The notes below the pieces were generated by a model, which made no database searches, was not told the origin of the DNA, and saw only the letters and a program-made list of their open reading frames with translations. A stretch of 64,000 nt of DNA from Modestobacter marinus (GTDB taxonomy: Bacteria; Actinomycetota; Actinomycetes; Mycobacteriales; Geodermatophilaceae). The position numbers were made by a program, and so were the translations under genes. Location of the stretch: contig NZ_JAAMPA010000001.1 in NCBI RefSeq assembly GCF_011758655.1, positions 1,488,001-1,552,000 of the forward strand, in the 5' to 3' direction. Positions 7,936 to 16,275 of the stretch are shown piece after piece. How positions within the stretch are numbered: position 1 is the stretch's first letter; the number at the start of each line of letters is the position of its first letter.

Positions 7936-9048
7936 CTAGGACGTCCCGCCGTAGCGCCGGTTGGCGAACCCGTTGAGCAGGGCGGCGAAGACGAGCACGA
8001 AGCCCAGCGCGAAGAGCTGGAACTGGGTGCCGGCGTTGCCCGGGACGGCGAGCAGGATCCCGGCGTTGAGCCACACGATCAGCAGCGTGGCCAGCACCAC
8101 CCCGGCGACCCGGCCGATGCCGCCGGTGATCGCCACCCCGCCGAGGACGGCGATGGTGATCGCCGGCAGGGCCATCCCGTTGCCGGCCACGCCGGCGTCC
8201 GGCCGGGCGGAGGCGAACTGGGCCACGGTGTAGACGGCGACCAGCCCGGACAGCGCGCCGGCCCCGACGTAGGCCAGGAAGCGGGTGCGGCGGACGTCGA
8301 TCCCGGTCCACTCGGCCGCGACGTCGTTGGTGCCGATCGCGTAGAGCCGGCGGCCGTAGGTGGTGCGGGCCATCACCAGCCAGATCACGACCACCGCCGG
8401 GACCAGGTAGGTGAACACCCCGAGCGGGACCGCCGGCACGGCGTCGGGCAGGAACGGGACCTCCACCGCCCGCGCGGTGGAGTACAGCTCCTGGATGGGG
8501 CGGGCGTTGATCGGCTGCTGGTCGTTGATCACCAGGGCCAGCGAGCTGAACGCGTAGTAGGTCGCCAGGGTGGTGATCAGCGCCGGGAAGCGCAGGTAGG
8601 CGACGAGGACGCCGTTGAGCGCGCCGCACAGCGCGCCGAACGCCACGGCCAGCACCAGGGACGGGAACAGCGACCAGCCCCACTCGCCGTAGGCGAAGCC
8701 GAAGACCATCCCGGTCAGCGAGACGATCGCGCCGACCGACAGGTCGATGCCGCCCCGGCCGGAGGTGATCACCAGCAGCTCGGCCAGCCCGAGCAGCACC
8801 AGCGGCACGGCGTTGATCAGCGTCGCGGCCAGGTAGGAGCTGTCGTAGGGCGCGCTGAGGTAGTTGTTGCCGCTCAGCGTCGTCATCGTGATCAGCACGG
8901 CCACGAGCAGGACGACCAGCAGCGCGATGCGCTGGGTCAGCAGGATCCGCAGCAGCCGGGCGGGCAGGCCCTCCGGCCGGTCGGTGGCGGCGCCGGGCTG
9001 CTGCTTCTCCGGTGCCGGAGCCGGGGGAGGGGTGGTCGAGGTGGTCAT
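7936..9048 (-). CDS. rhaQ: Rhamnose ABC transporter permease (second permease, RhaQ)
   Basis: The 370-residue membrane protein belongs to the BPD_transp_2 family of ribose/rhamnose importers. After about 40 proline-rich residues there are multiple hydrophobic helices starting near LLVVLLVAVLITM, and the family's signature loop GRGGIDLSVGAIVSL is present. It pairs with RhaP to form the membrane channel. The ATG at 9048 overlaps the RhaP stop (ATGA). The order DeoR-S-T-P-Q is that of the Rhizobium leguminosarum rhaRSTPQ cluster. Confidence 0.88.
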   Translation of the reverse strand: MTTSTTPPPAPAPEKQQPGAATDRPEGLPARLLRILLTQRIALLVVLLVAVLITMTTLSGNNYLSAPYDSSYLAATLINAVPLVLLGLAELLVITSGRGGIDLSVGAIVSLTGMVFGFAYGEWGWSLFPSLVLAVAFGALCGALNGVLVAYLRFPALITTLATYYAFSSLALVINDQQPINARPIQELYSTARAVEVPFLPDAVPAVPLGVFTYLVPAVVVIWLVMARTTYGRRLYAIGTNDVAAEWTGIDVRRTRFLAYVGAGALSGLVAVYTVAQFASARPDAGVAGNGMALPAITIAVLGGVAITGGIGRVAGVVLATLLIVWLNAGILLAVPGNAGTQFQLFALGFVLVFAALLNGFANRRYGGTS

Positions 9049-10091
9049 GAGGCGCTCCTGGTGCGCTCCCGGAGGAGGTCGGCCCCGACGGCGACGATGA
9101 TGAACACACCGACGAACAGGGAGGACAGCTGCGTGGGCCAGCCGAGCTGGGTGACCCCGGTGGCCACGGTCTGGACGAGCAGCGCGCCGAGCACCGTGCC
9201 CAGCACGGAGCCGCGGCCCCCGGTGATCGACGTCCCGCCGATCACGACCGCGGCGATCACCGCCAGCTCCAGGCCGGACCCGACGTTCGCGGCCAGGCTC
9301 GAGGTGCCCTGGGCGAGCACGAAGCAGGCCGCCAGCCCGGCGAGCAGGCCGGTGACCACGTAGGCCGACAGCACCCGGGCGCGGACCGCCACACCGGCCA
9401 GCCGGGCGGCGTTCGCGTCGCCGCCGACGGCGTAGAAGTGCCGGCCACCCGCGGTGTGCCGCAGGTACCACCAGGCCAGCGCGGCGATCACGATGGTGAT
9501 CAGGAAGGCGTGCGGGACGCCGAGGGTGCGCCCGGCGTCCCCGCGGCCGAAGAAGGCCAGGGTGCGGGGGATGCCCTCGACGGTCGAGGAGCCGAAGATC
9601 TGCAGCCCGATGAACCGGAACAGGTTCAGCGTGCCGAAGGTGATGATGATCGCGTGCACCCGGCCGTAGGCGATCAGCACGCCGTTGACCAGGCCGAGGA
9701 CCCCGCCGACCGCGATGGACAGCGGGACCGCCAGCACCAGCGGCAGGCCGCTGTCCACCATGGTCTGGGCGGTGATCACCGAGGCGACCATGACGATGCT
9801 GCCGACGGAGACGTCGATCCCGCCGGTGATGATCACGATCGTCATGCCGACGCCGATCAGCGCGATCGGGGTGGTCGCCACCAGCAGCGGGACGATCGAG
9901 CCGGCGGTGAAGAACGCCGGCGTCGTCAGGCTCAGCACCAGCCACAGCAGCGCGATGACGACGATGAGCACCGTCTCCTGGCTGGTGACCGGCGGCGGCA
10001 GCACCCGGCCGCGCGCCCGGCCGGCTCCGCCCCCGCCGGAGGCCGCGGTGCTCCCGGCTCCGCCGGGCGGGGTGAGCGTCGAGTTGCTCAT
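9045..10091 (-). CDS. rhaP: Rhamnose ABC transporter permease (first permease, RhaP)
   Basis: The 348-residue product is a second BPD_transp_2 permease with about 9-10 predicted membrane segments, a Gly/Ala/Arg-rich cytoplasmic N-terminus and the ribose-permease signature GGIDVSVGSIVMVAS. It is coupled on both sides: its ATG overlaps the ATPase stop and its TGA overlaps the RhaQ ATG. It is similar but not identical to RhaQ, consistent with a heterodimeric channel. Confidence 0.88.
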   Translation of the reverse strand: MSNSTLTPPGGAGSTAASGGGGAGRARGRVLPPPVTSQETVLIVVIALLWLVLSLTTPAFFTAGSIVPLLVATTPIALIGVGMTIVIITGGIDVSVGSIVMVASVITAQTMVDSGLPLVLAVPLSIAVGGVLGLVNGVLIAYGRVHAIIITFGTLNLFRFIGLQIFGSSTVEGIPRTLAFFGRGDAGRTLGVPHAFLITIVIAALAWWYLRHTAGGRHFYAVGGDANAARLAGVAVRARVLSAYVVTGLLAGLAACFVLAQGTSSLAANVGSGLELAVIAAVVIGGTSITGGRGSVLGTVLGALLVQTVATGVTQLGWPTQLSSLFVGVFIIVAVGADLLRERTRSAS

Positions 10092-11641
10092 GCGGGGACT
10101 CCCGTCTGGTCGGGCCGGGACGCGGTCGCGGGCCCGGGTTCGTCGCCGGCGGCGGCGGTCAGCACGTCGACCTGGTCGGCGTTGGGACCGAACTCCACCG
10201 TGGTGGTGCCGGCGCGGACCACCTGGATGCGGTCGGCGATCCGGATGGCCTCCAGCAGGTCGGAGGTGACGATCAGGACGGCCACGCCGTCGTCGGCGAG
10301 CTGGGTGATCAGCCGGTGGATCTCCTCCTTGGCCCCGACGTCGACCCCCTGGGTCGGCTCGGCGAGCACCAGGACCTGGGGCTTGTCGACCAGCTGACGG
10401 GCCAGCACGACCTTCTGGGCGTTGCCGCCGGAGAGCGCCGCGACCGGCGTCCGCTCACTGGGCGTCTTCACCGCGAGCCGGTCGATCATCGACCGGGCGA
10501 CGGTGGTCTCCCGGCGGCGGTCCAGCCAGACCCCGAAGCGGGACAGCAGGCCCAGGTGGCCGGCGGAGATGTTGAAGGAGATGGGCTGGAAGGAGAACAG
10601 CCCCTGCTCCTTGCGGTTGGCCGGCAGCAGCGCGATGCCCAGCTGCTTCGCCCCCCGCGGCGAACGCGGGTGCACCTCGGTGCCCTCGACCAGGATCGCG
10701 CCCTCGGTGGCCCGGTCCATGCCGTAGACCGTCGCGCCGATCTCGGCGACGCCGGAGCCGACCAGCCCGTAGAGGGCGACGATCTCCCCCGCCCGGACCT
10801 GGACGTCGACGTCGTGGAAGCGGCCGGTGAGCCCCAGGCCGCGCAGCTCCAGGCGGGGGTCGCCGGTGGGGACGTCGCGCTCGGGCCGCTCGTCCTCGAT
10901 GGCCCCGCCCACCATCATCTCCACGATCTGCCGGACCGAGAGGTCGCCGATCGGGTGGGTCCCGATGGTGCGGCCGTCCCGCATCACCGTGACCTCGTCG
11001 GCGATCCGGAACAGCTCGTCGAGCCGGTGGGAGATGTAGATGATCGCGACGCCGGCCTCGGTGAGCCGGCGGATCACCCCGAACAGCACCTCGACCTCGC
11101 GGTCGGTCAGGATCGCCGAGGGCTCGTCCAGGATCAGCACCCGCGCCTCGCCGGCCAGCGCCTTGGCGATGTAGACCTGCTGCTTCTGGGCGATGGAGTG
11201 CGTGCCGACGGCGGTGGTCGCGTGCTCGGCGGGCAGGCCGATCAGCTCCAGCAGCTCGGTGACCCGGGCGTTCTGCGCCGCCCAGTCCACCCGCCCGCCC
11301 CGGGTGATCTCCCGGCCCAGGAAGACGTTCTCGGCGACGGTGAGCTCGTCGAAGAGCTGGGGTTCCTGGTAGACGGTGGCGATGCCCAGGGCCATCGCGT
11401 CGGTGGTCGAGGTGATCGACACCTGCTCCCCGTCGAACTCGATGGTCCCGGCGTCGGGGCGCTCGGCGCCCGCGAGGATCTTGATCAGCGTCGACTTCCC
11501 GGCGCCGTTCTCCCCGACCAGGGCGTGCACGGTGCCCGGCCGGACGACCATGTCGGCGTGCTCGATGGCGTGGACGGCGCCGAACCGCTTGGCGATGCCC
11601 TGGACCGCCAGCCGCGGCGGGGTCGCACTCTGTTCGGTCAT
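10088..11641 (-). CDS. rhaT: Rhamnose ABC transporter ATP-binding protein (RhaT)
   Basis: This 517-residue double ATPase of the carbohydrate type has Walker A GENGAGKST (about residue 43-51) and Walker B LILDEPSA in the first domain. The second domain has a degenerate Walker A and an intact signature SGGNAQKV. That asymmetry is normal for RbsA/XylG/RhaT proteins. It energises L-rhamnose import with RhaP, RhaQ and RhaS. ATG at 11641 follows a long hairpin that separates it from rhaS. Confidence 0.9.
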   Translation of the reverse strand: MTEQSATPPRLAVQGIAKRFGAVHAIEHADMVVRPGTVHALVGENGAGKSTLIKILAGAERPDAGTIEFDGEQVSITSTTDAMALGIATVYQEPQLFDELTVAENVFLGREITRGGRVDWAAQNARVTELLELIGLPAEHATTAVGTHSIAQKQQVYIAKALAGEARVLILDEPSAILTDREVEVLFGVIRRLTEAGVAIIYISHRLDELFRIADEVTVMRDGRTIGTHPIGDLSVRQIVEMMVGGAIEDERPERDVPTGDPRLELRGLGLTGRFHDVDVQVRAGEIVALYGLVGSGVAEIGATVYGMDRATEGAILVEGTEVHPRSPRGAKQLGIALLPANRKEQGLFSFQPISFNISAGHLGLLSRFGVWLDRRRETTVARSMIDRLAVKTPSERTPVAALSGGNAQKVVLARQLVDKPQVLVLAEPTQGVDVGAKEEIHRLITQLADDGVAVLIVTSDLLEAIRIADRIQVVRAGTTTVEFGPNADQVDVLTAAAGDEPGPATASRPDQTGVPA

Positions 11642-11674
11642 GACCTGGGGACCTCCGTGGTCGGGGTGACCGGG

Positions 11675-11715
11675 GTGCGGGGGACGGGCGGACCGGGCCG
11701 GCCCGTCCCCCGCAC
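11675..11715 (-). terminator. Strong hairpin between rhaS and rhaT
   Basis: GTGCGGGGGACGGGC (11675-11689) pairs perfectly with GCCCGTCCCCCGCAC (11701-11715) around an 11-nt loop, 14 nt after the rhaS stop and 33 nt before rhaT. A stem between a binding-protein gene and the rest of its transporter operon usually stabilises the upstream mRNA or partly terminates, giving more binding protein than membrane parts. Confidence 0.6.
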
Positions 11716-11729
11716 TGAGCCCGGAGGGA

Positions 11730-12770
11730 TCAGTAGTCGTACTCGCCGACGTTGTCGGCGGTCAGCACGAGCGGGTCACCGAGCAGCAGCACGCCGCTCT
11801 CCTCGTCGTAGGTGACGCCCTCGATGCCGGGGACCTCCGGCGACGCCGCGATCTCCTCGCCGGCGGCGAGCTGGGTGCCTGCCCAGGCGGTCAGCCCACC
11901 GAGGGCCTCGACGTCCCAGAGCACGCTGGCCGCGGCCGAGCCGTCCTCCAGGTAGGGCGCCATCGAGTTCGGCGTCCCCAGCCCGACGGTCTGGACCTGG
12001 CCGATCTTCCCGGCGTCCCGGACCGCCTGGGCGACACCGGGCGCCGACGAGGTGCACTCCCCGACCAGACCGGTCAGCGACGGGTCGGAGTTCATCAGGT
12101 CGGTCGCCATCTGGGTGGCCACGGTCTGGTCCTCACCGGCGTAGACGACGTCGGTGATCTCCGCGTCGGGGTACTGGGAGGCGGTGTACTCCCGCTGCAC
12201 CTCGATCCAGGAGTTGAGGTTCTCCGCCGTCTCCCCGCAGGAGACGATCGCGTAGCGACCCGAGCCGCCCATGGCCTCCATGAGCTGGTCGGTCAGGGTC
12301 TGGCCGATCCCCTCGGTGGAGGCCTGGTTGACGAAGACCTCGCGGACGGAGTCGGGGGCGTCGGTGTCGGTGGTGGCCACGGCGATCCCCGCGTCGGCGG
12401 CCTGCTGGAGCAGCGGGGCCATCGAGTCGGGGTCGTTGGGGGCCACGAACAGCACGTCGACGCCCTGCTGGATGTAGGAGCGGACGATGTCGGCCTGGGC
12501 CGCGGCGTCGGCCTCGACCGGGCCCTGGTAGAGCCACTCGCAGCCGAGCTCCTCGCAGGCCTCCTGCCCGCCGGTGTTCATGGCCTCGAAGTAGGGGATG
12601 CCCTGCAGCTTCGGCACGAAGGCGATCGTCGGCTGGTCGCTGCCGCCACCGCTGTCCCCGCCGCCGCTGTCGCTGGTGGCGGAGCCACCACTGCCCTCCC
12701 CGCAGCCGGCGAGCACCAGCGATGCCGCGGCGATTCCGGCCGCGAGGGTCGTGTACCGGTGTGCTCTCAT
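11730..12770 (-). CDS. rhaS: Rhamnose-binding lipoprotein of the ABC transporter (RhaS)
   Basis: The 346-residue product carries a lipoprotein signal with lipobox LAGC (Cys23), a Gly/Ser-rich linker, and a type I periplasmic-binding domain (TIAFVPKLQGIPYFEAMNTGG onward) of the RhaS/autoinducer-2-binding type. It is anchored outside the membrane and hands L-rhamnose to RhaP/Q. The ATG at 12770 has AAGGAG 5 nt upstream, which excludes longer in-frame extensions. Confidence 0.9.
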   Translation of the reverse strand: MRAHRYTTLAAGIAAASLVLAGCGEGSGGSATSDSGGGDSGGGSDQPTIAFVPKLQGIPYFEAMNTGGQEACEELGCEWLYQGPVEADAAAQADIVRSYIQQGVDVLFVAPNDPDSMAPLLQQAADAGIAVATTDTDAPDSVREVFVNQASTEGIGQTLTDQLMEAMGGSGRYAIVSCGETAENLNSWIEVQREYTASQYPDAEITDVVYAGEDQTVATQMATDLMNSDPSLTGLVGECTSSAPGVAQAVRDAGKIGQVQTVGLGTPNSMAPYLEDGSAAASVLWDVEALGGLTAWAGTQLAAGEEIAASPEVPGIEGVTYDEESGVLLLGDPLVLTADNVGEYDY

Positions 12771-12894
12771 GCTCACTCCTTGGTGCGGCGGGCGTACCCG
12801 CGGTGGACCGTCCCCGGGTTCGGGGACGGGTTCCGGGCAGTGCCGGGACGGGACGGGCCGGCCGGTGGCCGCCCGGTCGCCGGGATCGGTCGGC

Positions 12895-13671
12895 TCACGA
12901 GGCGTCGTCCAGTCCGACGACGTGCACCCGGGTGCCGGCGGCGGTGATCGACGCGACGGCCGCCGGGTCCACCCCGGAGTCGGTGTAGACGGCGGTGAGC
13001 CGCTCGATGGGGACGCAGGGGTGGATGGAGAAGCTGCCGAACTTCGACGAGTCGATGAGGCCGTAGACCTCACGGCAGGCGTTGGCCAGGTACTTCTTCG
13101 CCTGCGCCTCCTCCCCGGCCAGGTCCAGCAGCCCGTGGTGCGCGGTGATGCTGTGCGCACCGAGGAACCCGCGGTCGATCGGGCCGCGGCCGACGAGCAC
13201 GTCGCCCACCAGCCCGACCAGGGAGCGCGCGGACCGCCGCACCACCCCGCCGGGCAGGAGCACGTTGGCGTCGGTGCGCTCGCACAGCAGGGTGGCGATC
13301 GGCAGGCTGTTGGTCACCACGACCAGGCCGCGCCGGTCCAGCAGCTGGTTGGCCAGGTAGTGGCAGGTGGTCGAGGAGTCCAGGGCGATGACGTCGCCGT
13401 CGCGGACCAGCGGGGCGACGGCGTAGGCGATCGCCTCCTTCTCCGCCCGGTGGTGCCGGAGCCGGGTGTCGAAGGTGCCCTCGTCGGCCGGCCGGGTGGC
13501 GACGGCACCGCCGCGGACCCGCCGCAGCGCCGAGCGCTGCTCGAGCGACTCGAGGTCCTTGCGGATCGTGACGGTGGAGACCCCGAGCTGGCTGGCGAGG
13601 GTCCGGACGAGGACCCGGCCGTCGGACTCGAGCCGGGACAGGATGGCCTCGGAGCGGGTGATCTCGTCCAT
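12895..13671 (-). CDS. rhaR: DeoR-family transcriptional regulator (RhaR-like)
   Basis: The 258-residue protein has a DeoR winged HTH (RSEAILSRLESDGRVLV through GVSTVTIRKDLESLE, residues 6-43) and a DeoRC sugar-phosphate sensor domain (ALDSSTTCHYLA near residue 95). DeoR proteins named RhaR control rhamnose genes in R. leguminosarum and B. subtilis, and this one heads the transporter operon exactly as in rhizobia. It likely senses rhamnulose-1-phosphate or a related phosphate ester (inferred). The window therefore has two rhamnose-linked regulators, this one and the LacI protein. Confidence 0.85.
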   Translation of the reverse strand: MDEITRSEAILSRLESDGRVLVRTLASQLGVSTVTIRKDLESLEQRSALRRVRGGAVATRPADEGTFDTRLRHHRAEKEAIAYAVAPLVRDGDVIALDSSTTCHYLANQLLDRRGLVVVTNSLPIATLLCERTDANVLLPGGVVRRSARSLVGLVGDVLVGRGPIDRGFLGAHSITAHHGLLDLAGEEAQAKKYLANACREVYGLIDSSKFGSFSIHPCVPIERLTAVYTDSGVDPAAVASITAAGTRVHVVGLDDAS

Positions 13672-13769
13672 CGGGCCCTGCCCTCCGCCGACCGCTGTGT
13701 CAGATGAGGTGGGTCATCCTGTGACCCACGTCTCGGACCTAAGCGGAACGGCAAGGGAGGGACAAAGCA

Positions 13770-13808
13770 CGAAAAGGTAACGAAGGTCGCAGCGCTGCCA
13801 ATCGAAAG
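13770..13808. promoter_or_regulatory. Direct repeats CGAA(A/G)G upstream of the DeoR/rhaS operon
   Basis: CGAAAAGG, CGAAGGTC and CGAAAGCG start at 13770, 13781 and 13803, steps of 11 and 22 bp. They lie about 100-130 bp before the DeoR start in an unusually A-rich patch. DeoR repressors often bind direct repeats. A separate inverted repeat, GTGGGTCA/TGACCCAC (13709-13716 and 13722-13729), lies nearer the gene. Both are candidates only. Confidence 0.35.
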
Positions 13809-13874
13809 CGGCGGGCTTGTCGATCATCACCGGCGGCGACGAGGCCGCCACGCGACCGGGGTCCTGCGCGCGGC

Positions 13875-14870
13875 TCAGCCGCCGAGGATCGGCTCGTACA
13901 CCTCCTGGGTGCGGTCGAGCAGCTGCTGGAACTCCTCCGCGCCCTGGAACTCCCCGGGCAGGTAGTCCTCGCCGATCTGCTCGACGACCGCCGGGTCCTC
14001 CGACGCCGTCCGCAGCGCGTCCTCCAGCTCGGTGACGATCTCCTCGGGCAGCTCGCCGGGCCCGATCAGGCCGAACGTCGACCCGGACAGCGTCAGCTCC
14101 GGGAACCCGGAGTCGGCCAGGGTGGGGGTGTCCGGCAGCCAGGGCAGCGGCTCGGCGGAGGAGACCGCCAGCGGGCGGAACTGGCCGGCGTCGATGTTGG
14201 CGGTGACGTCGGAGGAGGCGTTGATCAGCACCGCGTCGACGTTGCCGCCGAGCAGGGCGGTGGTCATCTCCGCGTTGCCGTTGAACGGCACCGCGGTGAC
14301 CTCGACGTCGTACTCGTCGGCCAGCCGCTGCAGCTCGATCGCCTGCGGGGTGGAGGCGCCCGGGGTGCCCACGTTCAGCGTGCCGGGCTGCCCTTGCGCA
14401 GCGGCGAAGAACTCCTCGGCGGTGGCGTACGGGGAGTCCGCGCCCACCGCGAGCACCGATGGCACCTCGGTCATGACCCCGATCGGCGTCACGTCGTCCT
14501 TGGTGTAGCCGACCTCGTTGGCCAGCGGCGTGACCACCAGCGTGCCGGCGGTGGCCAGGGAGAGCGTGTGGCCGTCGGGGTCGGCGCCGATCAGCTCCTG
14601 GGTCGCGAGCGCCCCCGAGCCACCGGGCAGGTTCTCCACCACCACGGTCTGTCCCAGCTGCTCCTCCAGGGATGCGCCGTAGGCGCGGGCGGCCAGGTCC
14701 GTGGGCCCGCCGGCGCCGTAGGGCACCAGCAGCCGGATCTCCTCGGTCGGGTACTCCGCGGCCGCGTCGGCGGAGTCGGCCGGGTCGGCCGCCTCCTCCC
14801 CGCCGCATGCGGTGAGCAGGCCGAGAGCGGTGCAGGCAGCCAGGGCGCGGGCGGTGCGGGACAGGGGCAT
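13875..14870 (-). CDS. Tripartite tricarboxylate transporter binding protein (Bug family), copy 1
   Basis: The 331-residue lipoprotein (lipobox LTAC, Cys22) is a Bug/TctC-type extracytoplasmic solute receptor, with the family stretch LLVPYGAGGPTDLAAR and later VVVENLPGGSG. Such proteins capture carboxylates for TctA-TctB. It is much closer to the third copy at 20483-21487 (shared PSVLAVG, LNVG, AVPF.GNAEMTTALLGGNVDA) than to copy 2. It follows the CoA-transferase genes by 29 nt on the same strand and ends 204 bp before the DeoR start. Confidence 0.85.
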   Translation of the reverse strand: MPLSRTARALAACTALGLLTACGGEEAADPADSADAAAEYPTEEIRLLVPYGAGGPTDLAARAYGASLEEQLGQTVVVENLPGGSGALATQELIGADPDGHTLSLATAGTLVVTPLANEVGYTKDDVTPIGVMTEVPSVLAVGADSPYATAEEFFAAAQGQPGTLNVGTPGASTPQAIELQRLADEYDVEVTAVPFNGNAEMTTALLGGNVDAVLINASSDVTANIDAGQFRPLAVSSAEPLPWLPDTPTLADSGFPELTLSGSTFGLIGPGELPEEIVTELEDALRTASEDPAVVEQIGEDYLPGEFQGAEEFQQLLDRTQEVYEPILGG

Positions 14871-14899
14871 CGTTGCCTCCGGTGGTGGGGCGGGACGGG

Positions 14900-15568
14900 T
14901 CAGTGCGGGTCGAGCTCGCCGACGTCGTCGGCGAAGGTGAGCCGGGCGGCGGTGACCGACTGCAGCTCCGTGCGGGTGAGCCCCGGGGCCATCTCCCGCA
15001 CGACCAGCCCCGCGGGGCCGACGTCGAGGACGGCGAGGTCGGTGTAGACCCGGTCGACCACGCCGGCGGCGGTGAGCGGGTAGCTGCACCGGGGCAGCAG
15101 CTTGGGGCGGCCGTCCCGGGTGGTGTGCGTGGTCATCACCAGCACCCGCTTGGCGCCCACGGCCAGGTCCATCGCCCCGCCGACGGCGGGCGGCATGGTG
15201 GCCAGGTCGGTGATCCAGTTGGCCAGGTCGCCGGTCTCGGAGACCTGGAAGGCGCCGAGCACGGAGATGTCGATGTGCCCGCCGCGCATCATCACGAAGG
15301 CGTCGGTGTGGTGGAAGTACGAGCCCCCGGGCAGCAGGGTCACCGGCTGCTTGCCGGCGTTGATCAGCTCCCGGTCCTCCTCGCCGGGCGCCGGGGCCGG
15401 TCCCATCCCCAGGATCCCGTTCTCGCTGTGGTAGACGACCTCCTTGTCCGGCCCCACCACGTCGCCGACCAGGATCGGCATGCCGATGCCGAGGTTGACG
15501 TAGGCGCCGTCCGGGATGTCCCGGGCCACCCGCCGGGCCACGGCCACGTCGCTCAGCGGGCTGATCAC
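14900..15568 (-). CDS. CoA-transferase subunit B (3-oxoacid/3-oxoadipate type)
   Basis: This 222-residue subunit carries the catalytic-glutamate motif SENG (in YHSENGILGMG) that forms the glutamyl-CoA thioester intermediate in family I CoA-transferases. NLGIGMP near the N-terminus is also typical. GTG at 15568 overlaps the stop of subunit A, so the two are co-translated. In this family CoA moves from succinyl-CoA or acetyl-CoA to a carboxylate. Here, beside a carboxylate transporter, it probably activates the imported acid. The exact substrate cannot be told from sequence. Confidence 0.85.
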   Translation of the reverse strand: MISPLSDVAVARRVARDIPDGAYVNLGIGMPILVGDVVGPDKEVVYHSENGILGMGPAPAPGEEDRELINAGKQPVTLLPGGSYFHHTDAFVMMRGGHIDISVLGAFQVSETGDLANWITDLATMPPAVGGAMDLAVGAKRVLVMTTHTTRDGRPKLLPRCSYPLTAAGVVDRVYTDLAVLDVGPAGLVVREMAPGLTRTELQSVTAARLTFADDVGELDPH

Positions 15569-16233
15569 GACGCCGCCACCTCGACCACCCGGTCGACGAA
15601 GATCCCGGGCGTCACCACCGTCTCGGGGTCCAGCTCGCCGAGCTCGACGAACTCCTCTACCTGCACCACCGTGAGCGCGGCCGCGGTGGCCATCGTGGGG
15701 CCGTAGTTCCGGGCCGCCTTGCGGTAGACGAGGTTGCCCCAGCGGTCGGCCCGGTGGGCCTTGACCAGCGCGACGTCGCCGGGCAGCGGGTGCTCGAACA
15801 CGTGCGGCCGGCCGCCGATGGTGCGCACCTCCTTGCCCTCGGCCAGCAGGGTGTCCGCGCCGGTCGGGGTGAAGAACCCGCCCAGCCCGGCGCCGGCGGC
15901 GCGCATCCGCTCGCTCAGCGTCCCCTGCGGCACCAGCTCCAGGCCGATCTCCCCGGCCCGCCACAGCTCCTCGAACCAGATCGAGCCCATCGACCGGGGG
16001 TAGGAGCAGACGACGGTCCGCACCCGCCGCTCCCGGATCAGCGCCGCGACGTCGCTCTCCCCCGCCCCGGCGTTGTTGGTCACCACGGTCAGGTCGCGGG
16101 CCCCCTGGTCGAGCAGCGCGTGCACCAGCTCCACCGGGACGCCGGAGTCGCCGAAGCCGCCGATCAGCACGGTGGCGCCGTCGGTGATCCCGGCGACCGC
16201 GTCGGCGAGGGACGCCACCCGCTTGTCGATCAC
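15565..16233 (-). CDS. CoA-transferase subunit A (3-oxoacid/3-oxoadipate type)
   Basis: The 222-residue product is the A subunit of the same enzyme, with the glycine-rich oxyanion loop GGFGDSGVP (residues 25-33) and the conserved TVVTNNAGAG region. It is related to PcaI/ScoA/AtoD. It sits between two binding-protein genes, and its TGA overlaps the GTG of subunit B. Subunit order A-B and lengths are standard. Confidence 0.87.
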   Translation of the reverse strand: MIDKRVASLADAVAGITDGATVLIGGFGDSGVPVELVHALLDQGARDLTVVTNNAGAGESDVAALIRERRVRTVVCSYPRSMGSIWFEELWRAGEIGLELVPQGTLSERMRAAGAGLGGFFTPTGADTLLAEGKEVRTIGGRPHVFEHPLPGDVALVKAHRADRWGNLVYRKAARNYGPTMATAAALTVVQVEEFVELGELDPETVVTPGIFVDRVVEVAAS

Positions 16234-16275
16234 CGCGGCCCCAGCCGGCCGGCCCCGGCTCCGACGAGGGCTGCC

